Below, in pieces: positions 63,352-64,000 of a DNA stretch of 64,000 nucleotides. The position numbers were made by a program, and so were the translations under genes. How positions within the stretch are numbered: the stretch's first letter is position 1; the number at the start of each line of letters is the position of its first letter. Location: positions 345,227 through 409,226 of the forward strand of contig NZ_JADOER010000004.1 of assembly GCF_018739865.1 (NCBI RefSeq). Reading direction: 5' to 3'. A model generated the notes under the pieces. It searched no databases. It was not told the DNA's origin and saw nothing but the letters and a program-made list of their open reading frames with translations. This DNA is from Leptothoe kymatousa TAU-MAC 1615 (GTDB taxonomy: Bacteria > Cyanobacteriota > Cyanobacteriia > Phormidesmidales > Phormidesmidaceae).

Positions 63352-64000
63352 TTAGCCCCCCAACCACTCTCGCATATCAGACCACACACCCTGCAACTGC
63401 GATGCTAAAGACGACTGCACTGGCACCGCAGACAACGGCGACGGAGATAAAACATCGTCACAAAGCGCTTTTTCTTCAGGTGGCGTAGCCGGGTTAGCCA
63501 TATAGTCGCTTAGCCAATCACAGCTCCTAGCAATAAGATTATCCAGATCAAAATTCCAAAGAATAACGGTGCCATCGTCGCTACCGGAGGCGAGGGTCTG
63601 TCCATCGGGAGAGAAACTCACGCTCCAGACCCAATCCGTATGGCCCTCTAGTGTTTGCAGTTCTCGTCCAGAGCGGTCCCACAGCTTGACGGTGCCATCG
63701 GAGCTACCGGAGGCGAGGGTCTGTCCATCGGGAGAGAAACTCACGCTACTGACCGTACCCGTATGGCCCTCTAGTGTTTGCAGTTCTCGTCCAGAGCGGT
63801 CCCACAGCTTCACGGTGCCATCGGAGCTACCGGAGGCGAGGGTCTGTCCATCGGGAGAGAAACTCACGCTCCAGACCCAACCCGAATGGCCCTCTAGGGT
63901 TTGCAGTTCTCGGCCTGAGCGGTCCCACAGCTTCACGGTGCCATCCTCGCTACCGGAGGCGAGGGTCTGGCCATCGGGAGAGAAACTCACGCTCCTGACC
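63352..64000 (-). CDS. WD40 repeat protein, 5' part beyond the window
   Basis: The visible C-terminal part has about four WD40 blades of 41 residues with ASGSSDGTVKLWDRSGRELQ and VWSVSFSPDGQTLASGS cores, nearly identical to each other at DNA level (123-bp spacing). The last blade ends with the diverged DDGTVILWNFDLDNLIARSC and a tail including CDWLSDYMANPATPPEEKALC, common in cyanobacterial NACHT/TIR-WD40 proteins. The frame stays open to the window end, with no start codon: an internal GTG at 63990 is not a start. N-terminal effector domains are therefore unknown. Confidence 0.9.
   Translation of the reverse strand, partial: VRSVSFSPDGQTLASGSEDGTVKLWDRSGRELQTLEGHSGWVWSVSFSPDGQTLASGSSDGTVKLWDRSGRELQTLEGHTGTVSSVSFSPDGQTLASGSSDGTVKLWDRSGRELQTLEGHTDWVWSVSFSPDGQTLASGSDDGTVILWNFDLDNLIARSCDWLSDYMANPATPPEEKALCDDVLSPSPLSAVPVQSSLASQLQGVWSDMREWLGG

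Noticed and set aside
1..64000. CRISPR arrays, tRNA or rRNA genes, transposases
   Set aside because: No regularly spaced short direct repeats, no tRNA-like GGTTCGAATC arms in non-coding DNA, and no transposase-like protein were found. Tandem repeats seen are coding (CheA linker, WD40).

Overview
The window looks like a chromosomal segment of a cyanobacterium. Evidence is the abundance of the HIP1-type octamer GCGATCGC, genes for photosynthetic machinery (NdhS, the CRR6-type NDH assembly factor, Thf1/Psp29, PAM68), a HetZ-related regulator, and a cyanobacterial CheA-like kinase with a very long acidic linker. The HetZ-related gene and the pilus chemotaxis kinase suggest a filamentous, gliding, possibly non-heterocystous strain; that last point is inference. 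No rRNA, tRNA, CRISPR array, transposase or phage gene was found.

Layout. 1-5754: the probable last codons of a chemoreceptor gene, then a giant CheA-type hybrid kinase. 5790-7271: a GlcD-type FAD oxidase. 7538-9163: a type IV pilin and a small membrane-anchored TPR-like protein. 9198-30000 (all minus strand): a large surface polysaccharide locus. It holds two tandem O-antigen ligase/polymerase-like proteins with TPR tails, a polyprenyl-phosphate sugar transferase, a WecG/TagA enzyme, two GT4 and one GT2 glycosyltransferases, a capsule-type transferase, a complete pseudaminic acid pathway (PseB, PseC, PseF, a PseG-PseH fusion, PseI) and a Wzm/Wzt ABC exporter whose ATPase carries a Wzt-type carbohydrate-binding tail. 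The middle (about 17-29 kb) is visibly more AT-rich than its flanks, consistent with horizontal acquisition. 30234-32264: a secreted GH10-like glycosidase.

32806-46199 is mostly housekeeping: rpsO, PAM68, an unusual PilB-like protein without an ATPase core, the HetZ-related regulator, galE, proB, then a minus-strand series (crr6, CofE-like, GNAT-like, ruvX, DUF3727, mltG, yqeG-type phosphatase) and wecB. 47004-54030 contains four large polytopic GT-C-like membrane proteins. 54149-61727 contains thf1, a STAS protein, hemF, a SRPBCC protein, mrp, rodA, ndhS and a HAS-barrel protein. The right end has an unrecognised secreted protein and a truncated WD40-repeat gene whose repeats are almost identical at the DNA level.

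How the genes fit together: PseB-PseC-PseH-PseG-PseI-PseF would convert UDP-GlcNAc to CMP-pseudaminic acid. The neighbouring capsule-type transferase is the best candidate to use it. The GT4/GT2/WecG/sugar-transferase set would build a lipid-linked glycan for Wzm/Wzt export. The O-antigen ligase-like pair beside the pilin could attach or polymerise glycans, possibly on the pilus. The most noteworthy items are the cyanobacterial pseudaminate locus, the repeat-rich CheA linker, the ATPase-less PilB-like protein and the cluster of GT-C proteins.
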